Positions 33,852-43,635 are shown, numbered from the stretch's first letter. The stretch: 64,000 nt of DNA from Raineyella antarctica (GCF_900092135.1 NZ_FMYF01000001.1:318883-382882), one strand, 5' to 3'. Numbers and translations: made by a program. The notes: generated by a model not told the origin, from the sequence alone.

Positions 33852-35486
33852 ATGCGACGAAGCGTTCGAGTGGCCGCGATGGCAGCGGTCGCCACCCTGT
33901 CCCTGGTGGCGAGTGCGTGTAGCGGCGGAGGAGGATCCGCCTCCAACAGCGGTACGGCGGGGACCGGCGGCGAGATCACCGTCCGGGGCTGTACGCCGCA
34001 GGAGGCACTGCTGCCCGCCAACACCACCGAGTCCTGCGGCAACATGGTCCTTTCCACCATCTCGTCCCAGCTCGTGCACTACAACGTCGACACCGCGGCG
34101 CCCGAGATGGACCTCGCCCAGTCGATCGACACGACGGACAACCAGAACTTCACCATCAAGCTGAAGCAGGACCGTACGTTCCACGACGGGACCCCGGTCA
34201 AGGCGAAGAACTTCGTCGATGCCTGGAACTATGCCGCCTACGCGCCCAATGGTCAGCAGGGCAGCTCCTTCTACGAGCCGGTCGAGGGTTTCGCTGACCT
34301 GCAGTGCCCCAGCACGGACAAGAAGTGCGCGACCAGCAAGCCGAAGACCGACAAGCTGGCCGGTCTGAAGGTCGTCGACGACTACACCTTCACCGTCAAG
34401 ACCACCACCCCGGTCTCGAACCTGCCGGTCCGTCTGGGGTACAGCGCCTTCGCCCCGTTGCCTGATTCCTTCTTCAAGGACCCGAAGGCCTACGAGAAGA
34501 ACCCGATCGGCGCCGGGCCGTACAAGTTCGTCTCCCAGGACACGCAGAACATCGTGGTGCAGAAGGACCCGTCCTACAAGGGACAGTGGGCCGGCCATAC
34601 GGACAAGATCACCTACCGGATCTACCAGTCCGTCGACGCGGCGTACGCCGATGTCGTTGCCAACAACCTGGACGCCACCGACATCGTCCCCACCAACATG
34701 CTGGTGAACGACCAGTGGAAGAGCGACGCCCCTGACCGCAACCTCACGGCGAAGGAGGGTGTCATCCAGTTGCTGGCCTTCTCCCCGGTCGACCAGAAGC
34801 TGCAGAACCCGACGCTGCGCAAGGCCATCTCGATGGCGATCAACCGCGAGGAGATCACCAAGCAGGTCTTCATGGGCACCCGTGCCCCGTCCGATTCCTG
34901 GGTCGCCCCGAGCGTCGACGGCTACAAGGCCGGCGCCTGCGGTGACACCTGCACCTACAACCCGGACATGGCCAAGCAGCTCTTCCAGCAGGCCGGCGGC
35001 TACTCGGGCACGCTGACGCTTGCGGTGAACGGCGACGGCGGCCACAAGCCGTGGGCCGACGCCACCTGCAACTCCATCAAGAACACCCTGGGCGTCAACT
35101 GCCAGGTGATCGTCACCCCGGACTTCAAGACCCTGCTCGACCAGATGAAGAACCGCGAGCTCCAGGGCATGTTCCGCTACGGCTGGCAGATGGACTACCC
35201 GTCGATCGAGGACTTCCTCACCCCGATCTACCAGACCGGTGCCTCGTCGAACTACTTCAACTACTCCAGCAAGGAGTTCGACAACCTCCTCGTCCAGGGC
35301 AACGAGGCGAAGACCCCCGCAGAGGCGAACGCCAAGTACCAGGAGGCCGAGAAGATCCTCGCCAAGGACCTGCCGGTCCTGCCGCTGTGGTCCACCACCC
35401 TGCCGCTGATCTGGTCGACCAACGTCACCAACGTCAAGGCGACGGCGTTCGGCGTGATCGACTACGCGGCCATCCAGAAGAAGTGA
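33852..35486 (+). CDS. Peptide/nickel-type ABC transporter substrate-binding lipoprotein
   Basis: A 544-residue extracytoplasmic binding protein of the DppA/OppA class. A lipoprotein signal ends in LVASAC with Cys23 as the lipid anchor, followed by a Ser/Gly-rich linker. The body has the SBP_bac_5 pattern: LKQDRTFHDGTPVKAKNFV, then PIGAGPYKF and LRKAISMAINREEI. ATG 33852 is chosen for the AGGAGG 6 nt upstream. The 272 bp before it hold GC-rich hairpin-forming sequence but no clear promoter. It heads an operon with two permeases and two ATPases. Substrate class (di- or oligopeptide) is inferred. Confidence 0.93.
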   Translation: MRRSVRVAAMAAVATLSLVASACSGGGGSASNSGTAGTGGEITVRGCTPQEALLPANTTESCGNMVLSTISSQLVHYNVDTAAPEMDLAQSIDTTDNQNFTIKLKQDRTFHDGTPVKAKNFVDAWNYAAYAPNGQQGSSFYEPVEGFADLQCPSTDKKCATSKPKTDKLAGLKVVDDYTFTVKTTTPVSNLPVRLGYSAFAPLPDSFFKDPKAYEKNPIGAGPYKFVSQDTQNIVVQKDPSYKGQWAGHTDKITYRIYQSVDAAYADVVANNLDATDIVPTNMLVNDQWKSDAPDRNLTAKEGVIQLLAFSPVDQKLQNPTLRKAISMAINREEITKQVFMGTRAPSDSWVAPSVDGYKAGACGDTCTYNPDMAKQLFQQAGGYSGTLTLAVNGDGGHKPWADATCNSIKNTLGVNCQVIVTPDFKTLLDQMKNRELQGMFRYGWQMDYPSIEDFLTPIYQTGASSNYFNYSSKEFDNLLVQGNEAKTPAEANAKYQEAEKILAKDLPVLPLWSTTLPLIWSTNVTNVKATAFGVIDYAAIQKK

Positions 35487-35517
35487 GCCGGGTCCACTGG
35501 ACCTGTACGGCCTGAGT

Positions 35518-35553
35518 TCCGGCCCGTCGGGGAGGAATCCCCGTCGGGCCGGA
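35518..35553 (+). terminator. Attenuator hairpin 1 after the binding-protein gene
   Basis: A 15-position stem with one T-T mismatch (TCCGGCCCG-T-CGGGG against its complement) and a 6-nt loop lies 31 bp past the lipoprotein stop. In ABC operons such hairpins often give higher levels of binding-protein mRNA than of the permease part. Confidence 0.6.
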
Positions 35554-35559
35554 CCATGT

Positions 35560-35589
35560 CCGGCTCCCGAGTAGCGACCCGGGAGCCGG
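35560..35589 (+). terminator. Attenuator hairpin 2 after the binding-protein gene
   Basis: A 10-bp perfect stem (CCGGCTCCCG at 35560 with CGGGAGCCGG at 35580) directly follows the first hairpin, still before the permease gene. The tandem pair could terminate partially or protect the 3' end of the upstream mRNA. Confidence 0.5.
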
Positions 35590-35672
35590 TGGGGCACCGT
35601 CCCAGCCGCACGGCGTACGCTGCGCAGTTGTACTGATACGTAGGTGGTCGCGGCAGATCGAGAGGAGCAGAC

Positions 35673-36596
35673 ATGGTGACATACATCATCCGCCGGTTGC
35701 TGCAGATGATCCCGGTCCTGATCGGGTCGACGTTCCTGATCTTCGTGATGGTGTTCGCGCTCCCGGGCGACCCAGTCTCGGGGCGCTGCGGCGAACGGGC
35801 CTGTCCGGAGGCGTACGTCCAGAAATTCACCCAGGAGTACCACCTGGACAAGCCGGTGGTCGTGCAGTACGCGTACTACGTGGGCAAGCTCGCGCAGGGT
35901 GACCTCGGCACCAACTTCTACGGCAATTCGGTGCGCAAGGAGCTTGCCGCCCGCTACCCCACCACGGCGAAGCTGGCGGTGATCGCGATCGTCTTCGAGG
36001 TCCTGGTGGGCATCGTGGCCGGCGTCGTGGCCGGCATGCGAAAAGGCCGCTGGCCGGACACCCTGGTCACCCTCACCAGCCTGCTGATCATCTCCATCCC
36101 GGTGTTCGTGCTGGGTTCGCTGGCCCAGCTCGTCTTCGGCATCAAGCTGGCCTGGTTCCCGGTCACCTCGACCGCCGGGACGTGGTCACAGCTGCTGCTC
36201 CCGGGCCTGGTCCTGGGGTCGGTGTCCGTCGCCTACGTCGCGCGCCTGACCCGGACCAACCTGGTCGAGAACCTGCGCTCCGACTACGTCCGTACCGCCA
36301 AGGCCAAGGGTCTGGGCAAGGGGCGCGCGATCGGTATCCACACCCTGCGGAACTCGCTGATCCCTGTGGTCACCTACATCGGGTACGACTTCGGCGCCCT
36401 GCTGGGCGGTGCGATCGTGACCGAGCGCATCTTCAACATCAACGGCATCGGCAGTTTCATCTTCCGGTCCATCACCGCGCGTGACGGCGTGTCGGTGGTG
36501 GGGGCCGTGGTCTCCCTGGTGTTCGTCTACCTCATCATGAACCTGCTCGTCGACCTGTTGTACGGCGTGCTCGACCCGAGGATCAGCCATGACTGA
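35673..36596 (+). CDS. Peptide ABC transporter permease (DppB type)
   Basis: A 307-residue inner-membrane subunit with six hydrophobic segments. The N-terminus YIIRRLLQMIPVLIGSTFLIF and the GDP motif (FALPGDPV) are standard for DppB/OppB permeases; the cytosolic EAA-like loop is YVRTAKAKGLGKGRAIGIH. A short extra segment with two cysteines (RCGERACPEAY) follows the first periplasmic turn. GGAG precedes the ATG. The stop overlaps the next permease start by 8 bp. Confidence 0.94.
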   Translation: MVTYIIRRLLQMIPVLIGSTFLIFVMVFALPGDPVSGRCGERACPEAYVQKFTQEYHLDKPVVVQYAYYVGKLAQGDLGTNFYGNSVRKELAARYPTTAKLAVIAIVFEVLVGIVAGVVAGMRKGRWPDTLVTLTSLLIISIPVFVLGSLAQLVFGIKLAWFPVTSTAGTWSQLLLPGLVLGSVSVAYVARLTRTNLVENLRSDYVRTAKAKGLGKGRAIGIHTLRNSLIPVVTYIGYDFGALLGGAIVTERIFNINGIGSFIFRSITARDGVSVVGAVVSLVFVYLIMNLLVDLLYGVLDPRISHD

Positions 36597-37605
36597 CCGA
36601 CAGGACATCGCCGCGGCCCAGGCGGAGCGTGACCGCCGATCGGCCTTCGCGCCCGCCGCGCCAGAGGCCGTGGTCGAGGACGCGGCCGTTCCGCTCTTCA
36701 CCCCCGATCCGGACCAGGGCCCGGCCCGCTCACTCTGGTCCGACGCCTGGCTCGAGATGCGCCGGCGGCCCTTGTTCTGGTTCTCGGCCGGGCTGATCGT
36801 GCTCGTCGTCCTGATGGCGATCGTGCCGCAACTGTTCACCTTCCTCAGCCCGCAGCCCGACCCCAACTACGCCGACCTGTCGAAGGCGCGAATCGCGCCT
36901 GGGCCGGGCGCCTGGTTCGGTTTCGACGGTCAGGGCTACGACGTGTACTCCCGGACGATCTACGGCGCCCGCTCCTCGATCCTGGTCGGTCTGGGCGCCA
37001 CTCTCGTCACCACCATGATCGGTGGCGTGATCGGTATCTTCGCCGGCTACTTCGGCGGGTGGTGGGACACCATCCTGTCCCGGGTCGGCGACGTCTTCTT
37101 CGCTATCCCGCTGCTGCTCGGCGGCATCCTTGCCCTGTACACCTTCCCCAACAAGCTCGACACCCCGTACCTCGTGATGGTCGGCAAGGTCGTCCTCGCC
37201 CTCGGCATCCTCGGATGGCCGAGCATCGCCAGGTTGATGCGGTCCTCGGTGCTGCAGGTCAAGCCGCACGACTTCGTCCAGGCCGCCCGCGCGCTCGGGG
37301 CAGGGCCCGGCCGGATCGTACGGTCGCACATCCTGCCCAATGCCGTCGCGCCGGTGATTGCGGTCTCGACCATCAACCTCGGCGTCTACATCGCCACCGA
37401 GGCGACCCTGTCCTTCCTCGGCATCGGCCTGCAGCCGCCGGCCATCTCCTGGGGCGTGGCGATCTCGGACGCCTCCGGCATCGGGTTGGTTCGGTCAACC
37501 CCGCACATGCTGCTGTTCCCCTCGCTCTTCCTGTCCATCACCGTCCTGGCATTCATCATGCTCGGCGAGGTCGTCCGGGACGCCCTCGACCCGAAGTTGC
37601 GCTGA
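36589..37605 (+). CDS. Peptide ABC transporter permease (DppC type)
   Basis: A 338-residue partner permease. Residues 1-55 are a polar cytosolic extension, then LFWFSAGLIVLVVLMAIVP forms the first helix. The periplasmic start has WFGFDGQGYDVYSRTIYGAR, a family hallmark for DppC, and the EAA-loop region reads DFVQAARALGAGPGRIVRSH. It overlaps the upstream permease by 8 bp and is followed after 14 bp by the first ATPase, so it is within the operon. Confidence 0.94.
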   Translation: MTDRQDIAAAQAERDRRSAFAPAAPEAVVEDAAVPLFTPDPDQGPARSLWSDAWLEMRRRPLFWFSAGLIVLVVLMAIVPQLFTFLSPQPDPNYADLSKARIAPGPGAWFGFDGQGYDVYSRTIYGARSSILVGLGATLVTTMIGGVIGIFAGYFGGWWDTILSRVGDVFFAIPLLLGGILALYTFPNKLDTPYLVMVGKVVLALGILGWPSIARLMRSSVLQVKPHDFVQAARALGAGPGRIVRSHILPNAVAPVIAVSTINLGVYIATEATLSFLGIGLQPPAISWGVAISDASGIGLVRSTPHMLLFPSLFLSITVLAFIMLGEVVRDALDPKLR

Positions 37606-37619
37606 GAAAGGAGTGACCC

Positions 37620-38711
37620 GTGACCACCACGCCACCCTCCGGCGTACGAACGACGCGGCCGACCCGCCGCGAGCCGGGCGCCCGCACCTGGATCCCCACC
37701 GACGGCCTGCTGCTCGACGTCGAGGACCTGCATGTCGAGTTCCGCACCCGTGACGGTCTCGCCCGCGCCATCAACGGCGTGAGCTTCGAGCTGCGCCAGG
37801 ACGAGACGCTGGCGATCCTCGGCGAGTCCGGTTCGGGGAAGTCGGTGACGGCCCAGGCCATCATGGGCATCCTCGACACCCCTCCGGCGTTCGTCACGGC
37901 GGGGGCGGTCCGCTACTGCGGGACCGATTTGATCGGCCTCGACGAGAAGGTGATGCGCAGCGTCCGCGGTGACGAGATCGCGATGATCTTCCAGGACGCG
38001 CTCAGCTCGCTCAACCCGGTGTTCAGCGTCGGCTGGCAGATTGCCGAGATGTTCCGGGTGCATCGCGGCATGAACCGCCGCGACGCCGAGGCCGAGGCGA
38101 TCCGGTTGATGGAGCGGGTACGGATCCCCGGGGCCCGCGAACGCGTGCACAACTACCCCCACCAGTTCTCCGGCGGCATGCGCCAGCGGATCATGATCGC
38201 CATGGCGATCGCCCTGGACCCGAAGGTGCTGATCGCCGACGAGCCCACGACTGCCCTGGACGTGACCGTGCAGGCCCAGATCATGGACCTGCTGAAGGAG
38301 CTGCAGGCGGACTCGCACATGGGCCTGATCCTGATCACCCACGACCTGGGGGTGGTCGCCGACGTCGCCGACCGGATCGGCGTGATGTACGCCGGTCGCC
38401 TCGTGGAGAAGGCCGACGTCTTCGACCTGTACGCGGATCCGGCCCACCCGTACACCCTCGGACTGCTGGAGTCGATCCCGCGGCTGGACCAGCAGGGTGA
38501 GCGGCTGAACGCGATCGGTGGCCTGCCGCCGAACCTGACCCGGATCCCGGCCGGCTGCCCGTTCCACCCCCGCTGCCGCTTCGCCACCGATATCTGCCGT
38601 GCGGGAGATCCGCCGCCGCTGCTGGAGGTCGCGCCCGGACGCCGGGTCGCCTGCCACCACTACGACCAGCTCCTGGGCCAGCACCTGCTGGAGACCGAGA
38701 GGGAACGATGA
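37620..38711 (+). CDS. Peptide ABC transporter ATP-binding protein (DppD type)
   Basis: A 363-residue ATPase. Walker A is GESGSGKS (residues 68-75), the signature is QFSGGMRQR, Walker B is [12 protein letters not shown], and the C-terminal oligopeptide-transporter domain contains the cysteine motif [17 protein letters not shown] 37620 is preceded by AAAGGAG. A 30-residue Pro/Arg/Thr-rich N-terminal extension precedes the core. The stop overlaps the next gene by 4 bp (ATGA). Confidence 0.95.
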   Translation: MTTTPPSGVRTTRPTRREPGARTWIPTDGLLLDVEDLHVEFRTRDGLARAINGVSFELRQDETLAILGESGSGKSVTAQAIMGILDTPPAFVTAGAVRYCGTDLIGLDEKVMRSVRGDEIAMIFQDALSSLNPVFSVGWQIAEMFRVHRGMNRRDAEAEAIRLMERVRIPGARERVHNYPHQFSGGMRQRIMIAMAIALDPKVLIADEPTTALDVTVQAQIMDLLKELQADSHMGLILITHDLGVVADVADRIGVMYAGRLVEKADVFDLYADPAHPYTLGLLESIPRLDQQGERLNAIGGLPPNLTRIPAGCPFHPRCRFATDICRAGDPPPLLEVAPGRRVACHHYDQLLGQHLLETERER

Positions 38712-39730
38712 GCGCCGAACCCATCCTGAGGGCCGAGGGCCTGAAGAAGTACTACCCGATCCGCAAGGGCGTCACCCGCCGCCACGTCGGTGACGTCAAG
38801 GCGGTCGACGGGGTGGACTTCGAGCTGTACCCCGGGGAGACGCTCGGGGTGGTGGGGGAGTCCGGGTGCGGCAAGTCGACCCTCGGGCGGCTGCTCGTCC
38901 AGCTGGAGGCCCCCACGGAGGGCAAGGTCTGGTTCAAGGGCCAGGACATGTTCGCGCTGCCGACCGGGGAGCTGCGGCGCGCTCGCCGCGACATCCAGAT
39001 CATCTTCCAGGATCCCTACACCTCGCTGAACCCGCGCATGACGGTCGGGGACATCGTCGGTGAACCGCTCGACATCCACCCCGAGGTGGTGCCGAAGGGC
39101 GGCCGCCGCAAGCGGGTGCAGGAGCTGCTCGACCTCGTCGGTCTCAACCCCGAGCACATCAACCGCTATCCCCACCAGTTCTCCGGCGGCCAGCGCCAGC
39201 GCATCGGCATCGCCCGGGGACTGGCGCTGAACCCCAAGGTGATGGTCTGCGACGAACCGGTCTCGGCGCTCGACGTGTCGGTCCAGGCCCAGGTCGTGAA
39301 CCTGCTGCAGGACCTGCAGAACGAACTCGGCCTGGCGTACGTGTTCATCGCCCACGACCTGTCGGTGGTGCGCCACATCTCCGACCGGGTGGCGGTGATG
39401 TACCTGGGGAAGATCGTCGAGATCGGCGACGAGCACCAGATCTACGAGCGGTCCACGCACCCGTACACCCAGTCGTTGCTGTCGGCCGTGCCGGTGCCCG
39501 ATCCGTCGGCGCGCGCGTCGAAGCACCAGATCATGCTGACCGGTGACGTGCCCTCCCCGGCGAACCCCCCGAGCGGCTGCCGGTTCCACACCCGCTGCCC
39601 GCTGGTACAGGCCCACCCGGACTTCATGCCCCGCTGCAGCACCGAGGAGCCTCCGCTGGACCCTCGTCCCGACGGCGGGTCCGAGCACCTGAGCGCCTGC
39701 CACTTCGCCCGGCTCCTCGAGAGGTACTGA
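38708..39730 (+). CDS. Peptide ABC transporter ATP-binding protein (DppF type)
   Basis: A 340-residue ATPase forming a heterodimer with the preceding subunit. Walker A is GESGCGKST (residues 50-58), the signature is [18 protein letters not shown], Walker B is [12 protein letters not shown], and the C-terminal motif is CRFHTRCPL. The N-terminal [12 protein letters not shown] matches DppF/OppF. It ends the ABC operon; mshB begins 13 bp later with its own -10-like box inside the end of this gene's trailer. Confidence 0.95.
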   Translation: MSAEPILRAEGLKKYYPIRKGVTRRHVGDVKAVDGVDFELYPGETLGVVGESGCGKSTLGRLLVQLEAPTEGKVWFKGQDMFALPTGELRRARRDIQIIFQDPYTSLNPRMTVGDIVGEPLDIHPEVVPKGGRRKRVQELLDLVGLNPEHINRYPHQFSGGQRQRIGIARGLALNPKVMVCDEPVSALDVSVQAQVVNLLQDLQNELGLAYVFIAHDLSVVRHISDRVAVMYLGKIVEIGDEHQIYERSTHPYTQSLLSAVPVPDPSARASKHQIMLTGDVPSPANPPSGCRFHTRCPLVQAHPDFMPRCSTEEPPLDPRPDGGSEHLSACHFARLLERY

Positions 39731-39743
39731 CTAGGCTGGCGTC

Positions 39744-40673
39744 GTGATCGAACAGACCTCCGCCGCCCGCCGGCTCCTCCTCGTCCACGCCCATCCCGAT
39801 GACGAGACGCTGAGCAACGGCGTCACCATGGCGAAGTACGTCGCCGAGGGGGCCGCGGTCACCCTGGTCACCTGCACGCTCGGCGAGGAGGGCGAGATCG
39901 TCGTCGACGACCTCGCCCACCTCTCCAGTGACGGCGAGGACGTCCTCGGGGAGCACCGCCTGCGCGAGCTCGCCGAGGCGATGGCCGCCCTGGGGGTGAC
40001 CGACCACGTCCGTCTCGGCGGCGACCACCGCTTCCGCGACTCCGGGATGTCCTGGGCGCCCGACGGCACCGCGACGGTCGCCGACGCCACCCGGGACGAC
40101 TCCTTCCACGCCGCCGACCTGCTGGTCGCGGCCAACGAGTTGGTCCGGGTGATCCGGGACCGCCGTCCCCAGGTGCTGGTCACGTACGACGAGTTCGGCG
40201 GCTACGGCCACCCGGACCATGTCCAGGCGCACCGGGTGGCGACGTACGCCACGGCCCTGGCCGCCGTCCCGAGCCACCGCCCCGACCTCGGACCGGCCTG
40301 GCAGGTGCAGCGGACGCTGTGGACGGCGATGAGCCGCTCCCAGGTCGCCGAGGTCAGCGGACTCCTGGCCGACAAGGGGCTCCCCGAGGTGCTGGACGGC
40401 ATGCCGACCGAGCCGGACTCACCCCTGTTCGCCGGGGACGAGGCGATCGCTGTCGAGGTCCGCGCCCCCGAGTACGTCGGCGCCAAGATGGCGGCGTTGC
40501 GCGCCCATCGCAGCCAGATCCGCACCGACCAGGGGTTCATGACCCTGCCCGAGGACATTGCCGGGCACTTCTGGGCGCGTGAGCACTACCGCTTCGCCGG
40601 CGGCGTCCCGCTTCCCGGCGAAGGATGGGCGACCGACGTGTTCGCCGGCCTCGACCCGGACCAGCAGGGGTAG
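39744..40673 (+). CDS. mshB: MshB deacetylase of mycothiol biosynthesis
   Basis: A 309-residue PIG-L-family zinc deacetylase that removes acetate from GlcNAc-inositol, giving the substrate for MshC. Zinc ligands are in HAHPDDE (residues 15-21) and YGHPDHVQAH; the family segment VTCTLGEEGEIV follows the first motif. Length and motifs match MshB rather than the Mca amidase. GTG 39744 lacks a ribosome site, but TAGGCT at 39732-39737 is 6 nt upstream, pointing to a leaderless mRNA separate from the ABC operon. It opens the segment collinear with M. tuberculosis Rv1170 onward. Confidence 0.93.
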   Translation: MIEQTSAARRLLLVHAHPDDETLSNGVTMAKYVAEGAAVTLVTCTLGEEGEIVVDDLAHLSSDGEDVLGEHRLRELAEAMAALGVTDHVRLGGDHRFRDSGMSWAPDGTATVADATRDDSFHAADLLVAANELVRVIRDRRPQVLVTYDEFGGYGHPDHVQAHRVATYATALAAVPSHRPDLGPAWQVQRTLWTAMSRSQVAEVSGLLADKGLPEVLDGMPTEPDSPLFAGDEAIAVEVRAPEYVGAKMAALRAHRSQIRTDQGFMTLPEDIAGHFWAREHYRFAGGVPLPGEGWATDVFAGLDPDQQG

Positions 40674-40807
40674 TCACCGGGAAGCTGCGCCCGGCGGTGT
40701 CGGTGGTGTGCCCTGCGAGACGGTGGGCCTTCCCGAGGCGGTGGATCCGGCCGGAGCCGCCTAGGATGTGAAGAGTCTGTGCCCGTACCTGAGAGGACCC
40801 GTCGCCC

Positions 40808-42532
40808 ATGAGTGTCGATCCCACCATGTCGACCCGACGCAAGCGGATCGCCGCCGCCGTGACCGGCGGCGTCGTCGTCCTCGCCGGCGCGACCTACGTG
40901 GCCGGCTACGCCGCTGCCGGGGAGAACGTGCCCCGGCGGGTCACGGTCGCCGGCGTGGACGTGGGCGGAATGGGCCGGGAGGAGGCCATCCGTACCCTCG
41001 AGGCGCAGCTGGGCCCGCGCGCGAAGGAGCCGGTGAAGCTCACCATCGGGGACGACCTGGAGGTGCCGGTCGTGCCGGCCGATGCCGGCGTGTCCGTCGA
41101 TGCTGCGGCGACCGTCGACGCCACCGGTGCCGGCCGCAGCTGGAGCCCGGCGCACATCTGGCGGGTCCTGGTCGGCGGCGGCGAGACAGCCCCCGTCCTG
41201 GCCATCGACCGGACGGCGATGGACCGCACCTCGACCCAGGTCGCCGAGCAGGGCAAGCGCGACGCACGCAACGCCGCCGTGGCGTACGACGACAAGGCGA
41301 AGACGCAGATCGAGCCGGCGGTGAACGCCCGCGCGGTGGAGCCCGCGGCAGTCGAGGCGGCCCTGGTCGGCGCCTTCCTGCGGACCGACACCGCAGCGGT
41401 GCAGGCGAAGGAGACCGAGCCCGAGGTCACCAGCGCCGAGGCCGAGAAGTTCCGCACCGACTGGGCGGACCCGGCCGTCTCCGGTCCGATCCGGGTGAGC
41501 GCCGGCGACGCCGGCAGCTTCGAGGTGACCCCGGCGATGATCGCGAAGGCCACCACGTTCTCGGTCAAGGACGGCCAACTCGTCGGCAAGGTCGACCCCA
41601 AGCGGCTCGCGCAGGCCGCCAAGCCCGCGATCGGCCGCCTCAAGGGGGTCAAGGAGGGACAGGACGCCACCTGGCAGCTCGGTGGGGGCAAGCCTTCCAT
41701 CGTGCCGTCCAAGGACGGGACCAGCGTGTCCCGTGATGACCTGTACAAGGCCGTCCAGCCGGTGCTCACCGCCAAGGGGGAGGCGCGCAAGGCCAGTGTG
41801 GCCGTGACGACGGTGCCCGCCGAGTTCACCACCGAGGACGCAAAGAAGGCCGACGTCGCCGGCGTGATCGGGCAGTTCACCACCAACTTCCCGCACGCGG
41901 ACTACCGCAACACGAACCTCGGCCTGGTCGCCAGCAAGATCAACGGCTACGTCCTCCTGCCGGGGGAGACCTTCTCCATGAACGACGTGGTGGGCCAGCG
42001 CAACGCCGCCAGCGGCTTCGCCGACGGCTGGGTGATCCAGGGCGACACGCTGGTGAAGGAGGTCGGCGGCGGCGTCTCCCAGGGTGCGACCACGATCTTC
42101 AACGCGGCGTTCCTGGCCGGCCTGGAGGACGTCGAGCACCACCCGCACTCGCTCTACTTCGAGCGCTACCCGGCCGGGCGCGAGGCCACCGTCTACTACG
42201 GCTCGCTGGACCTGCGGTTCCGCAACGACACCGACCACGCCGTGGTGATCGAGGCCAACCGTGCCGCCTCCTCGCCGGGCAAGGACGGCGCGCTCACGGT
42301 CAAGCTGTGGGGCGACTCGCCGTACGACCGGATCGACTCCCCGACTCCGACGAAGTCCAACTTCACCACCGGCACCACCCGGACCGAGACGGGGCCGAAG
42401 TGCACCCCGCAGTCGCCCAGCCAAGGGTTCACCGCCTCCTACTACCGCGCCTTCATCAAGGGCGGGTCCGAGGTCAAGCGGCAGAACTACAGCTGGAAGT
42501 ACGACCCGGCCGACAAGATCATCTGCAACTGA
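40808..42532 (+). CDS. Membrane-anchored VanW-family protein with PG-binding-4 repeats
   Basis: A 574-residue cell-envelope protein. A single membrane helix (about residues 13-31, VTGGVVVLAGATYVAGYAA) leaves the rest outside. Two YoaR-like putative peptidoglycan-binding-4 domains cover about 40-160 and 195-330, and a VanW domain covers about 345-510 with YRNTNLGLVASKINGYVLLPGE and VGGGVSQGATT. VanW occurs in vancomycin-resistance clusters but its function is unknown, and no resistance genes are nearby. TAGGAT at 40762-40767 could be the -10 box, with GAGAGGAC as ribosome site. Its 3' end overlaps the convergent gene by 14 bp. Confidence 0.88.
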   Translation: MSVDPTMSTRRKRIAAAVTGGVVVLAGATYVAGYAAAGENVPRRVTVAGVDVGGMGREEAIRTLEAQLGPRAKEPVKLTIGDDLEVPVVPADAGVSVDAAATVDATGAGRSWSPAHIWRVLVGGGETAPVLAIDRTAMDRTSTQVAEQGKRDARNAAVAYDDKAKTQIEPAVNARAVEPAAVEAALVGAFLRTDTAAVQAKETEPEVTSAEAEKFRTDWADPAVSGPIRVSAGDAGSFEVTPAMIAKATTFSVKDGQLVGKVDPKRLAQAAKPAIGRLKGVKEGQDATWQLGGGKPSIVPSKDGTSVSRDDLYKAVQPVLTAKGEARKASVAVTTVPAEFTTEDAKKADVAGVIGQFTTNFPHADYRNTNLGLVASKINGYVLLPGETFSMNDVVGQRNAASGFADGWVIQGDTLVKEVGGGVSQGATTIFNAAFLAGLEDVEHHPHSLYFERYPAGREATVYYGSLDLRFRNDTDHAVVIEANRAASSPGKDGALTVKLWGDSPYDRIDSPTPTKSNFTTGTTRTETGPKCTPQSPSQGFTASYYRAFIKGGSEVKRQNYSWKYDPADKIICN

Positions 42533-43181
42533 CCGCGGTCAGTCCCGCGAGGGCCGACCGGGCGCCCCTGACCTGCAGGTTGCGGGCGTCCCGGTAGGCC
42601 GCCCAGCGGGCGAGGGCATGGACGACGTCGAGTTCGGCGTCCGACTCCGAGGAGTGCCCGGCCCCCGCATCGGGGACCGACGAGGCGGCGGTCCGCCCCT
42701 GCTGGGCAGTGGTGAGCCGGATCGTCGCCCACTCTCCGACCACCAGGGCCCGGCCCTGCACGCCGGCCAGGTCCCGGGCCGCGATGGAGTCGCCCAGGTC
42801 GTACGCCTCCGGGGGCTGGTCGGGGACGTCCGGCCCCAGCAGGTCCGCCAGCCGGGCCACCAGGCATTCCTCGTCCCGTACGGACGGGTGGGCGTCCGGC
42901 GCGTCGTCCTCGGGTGCGGCCAGCCGGCCGTCCGCAGCCATCCGGTCGAGCAGGGCCCGGTCGGCGGTGAGCGGATTGCGGCCGCGCGGCACCTGGGGGA
43001 CGGCCCGCCAGGACTCCAGCGTCTGCCAGGCCAGCAGACGTGGGGCCAGCGTGCGGTCCAGCATCGACAGGCCCTCCGGGTCCACCGACCGCACGTAGCC
43101 GATCAGCTCCCGGGGCCCGGAATCGTCGCGGTAGCGCAGGGCGATCCGTCTGCCCGGCGGTGGTAGTTCAGTCACCGACAC
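42519..43181 (-). CDS. SH3-like plus degenerate GNAT-like protein
   Basis: A 220-residue protein. The first 65 residues (GRRIALRYRDDSGPRELIGYV) resemble the SH3-like domain found at the front of Rv0428c-type acetyltransferases. The C-terminal part keeps a GNAT-like tail (VVHALARWAAYRDARNLQVR) but the acetyl-CoA loop expected before it is replaced by a Ser/Ala/Gly-rich stretch, so catalysis is doubtful. GTG at 43181 or 43175 may be the start; GAGAGGGG lies upstream of both. It is divergent from fdxA and overlaps the VanW gene tail-to-tail by 14 bp. Codon use looks coding throughout. Confidence 0.68.
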   Translation of the reverse strand: MSVTELPPPGRRIALRYRDDSGPRELIGYVRSVDPEGLSMLDRTLAPRLLAWQTLESWRAVPQVPRGRNPLTADRALLDRMAADGRLAAPEDDAPDAHPSVRDEECLVARLADLLGPDVPDQPPEAYDLGDSIAARDLAGVQGRALVVGEWATIRLTTAQQGRTAASSVPDAGAGHSSESDAELDVVHALARWAAYRDARNLQVRGARSALAGLTAVSCR

Positions 43182-43305
43182 TGCCCCTCTCGAGTTTTCC
43201 CCTCGGGAGATACTAATGTCACTACTACGGCTCGGACCCTCCGGCCGAGCCACCAGGATCTGGCCGCCTCCTCCTGCGGGGGAGCGCCGAGTTGAGGAGC
43301 CCATT

Positions 43306-43629
43306 GTGACGTACATCATCGCGCAGCCGTGCGTGGACGTGAAGGACCGCGCCTGTGTCGACGAGTGCCCTGTCGATTGCATCTACGAGGGCGATCGCAT
43401 GCTGTACATCCACCCCGAGGAGTGCGTGGACTGCGGCGCCTGCGAGCCGGTCTGCCCGGTCGAGGCCATCTTCTACGAGGACGACGTCCCGCAGGAGTGG
43501 GCCGAGTACTACGACGCCAACGTCCACTTCTTCGACGCGCTCGGGATGCCCGGCGGTGCCGCCAAGCTCGGCCCGCAGAAGATGGACCACCCGCTGATCG
43601 CGGCCCTGCCCCCGCAGAACCAGGCCTGA
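43306..43629 (+). CDS. fdxA: 7Fe ferredoxin
   Basis: A 107-residue ferredoxin carrying one [3Fe-4S] and one [4Fe-4S] cluster. Cysteines at 9, 17, 21, 25, 40, 43, 46 and 50 lie in CVDVKDRACVDECPVDC and CVDCGACEPVCP, the FdxA/FdxC pattern. It transfers single electrons to partners such as cytochromes P450 or reductases. GTG 43306 is preceded by GAGGAG. A 13-bp hairpin follows the stop. In M. tuberculosis, fdxC is likewise directly followed by the dapC-type aminotransferase. Confidence 0.96.
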   Translation: MTYIIAQPCVDVKDRACVDECPVDCIYEGDRMLYIHPEECVDCGACEPVCPVEAIFYEDDVPQEWAEYYDANVHFFDALGMPGGAAKLGPQKMDHPLIAALPPQNQA

Positions 43630-43635
43630 CCCGTC

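Noticed and set aside
40808-42532. Vancomycin resistance cluster because of VanW
   Set aside because: No vanH, vanA, vanX or two-component genes are present; VanW domains are widespread in Gram-positives without resistance.
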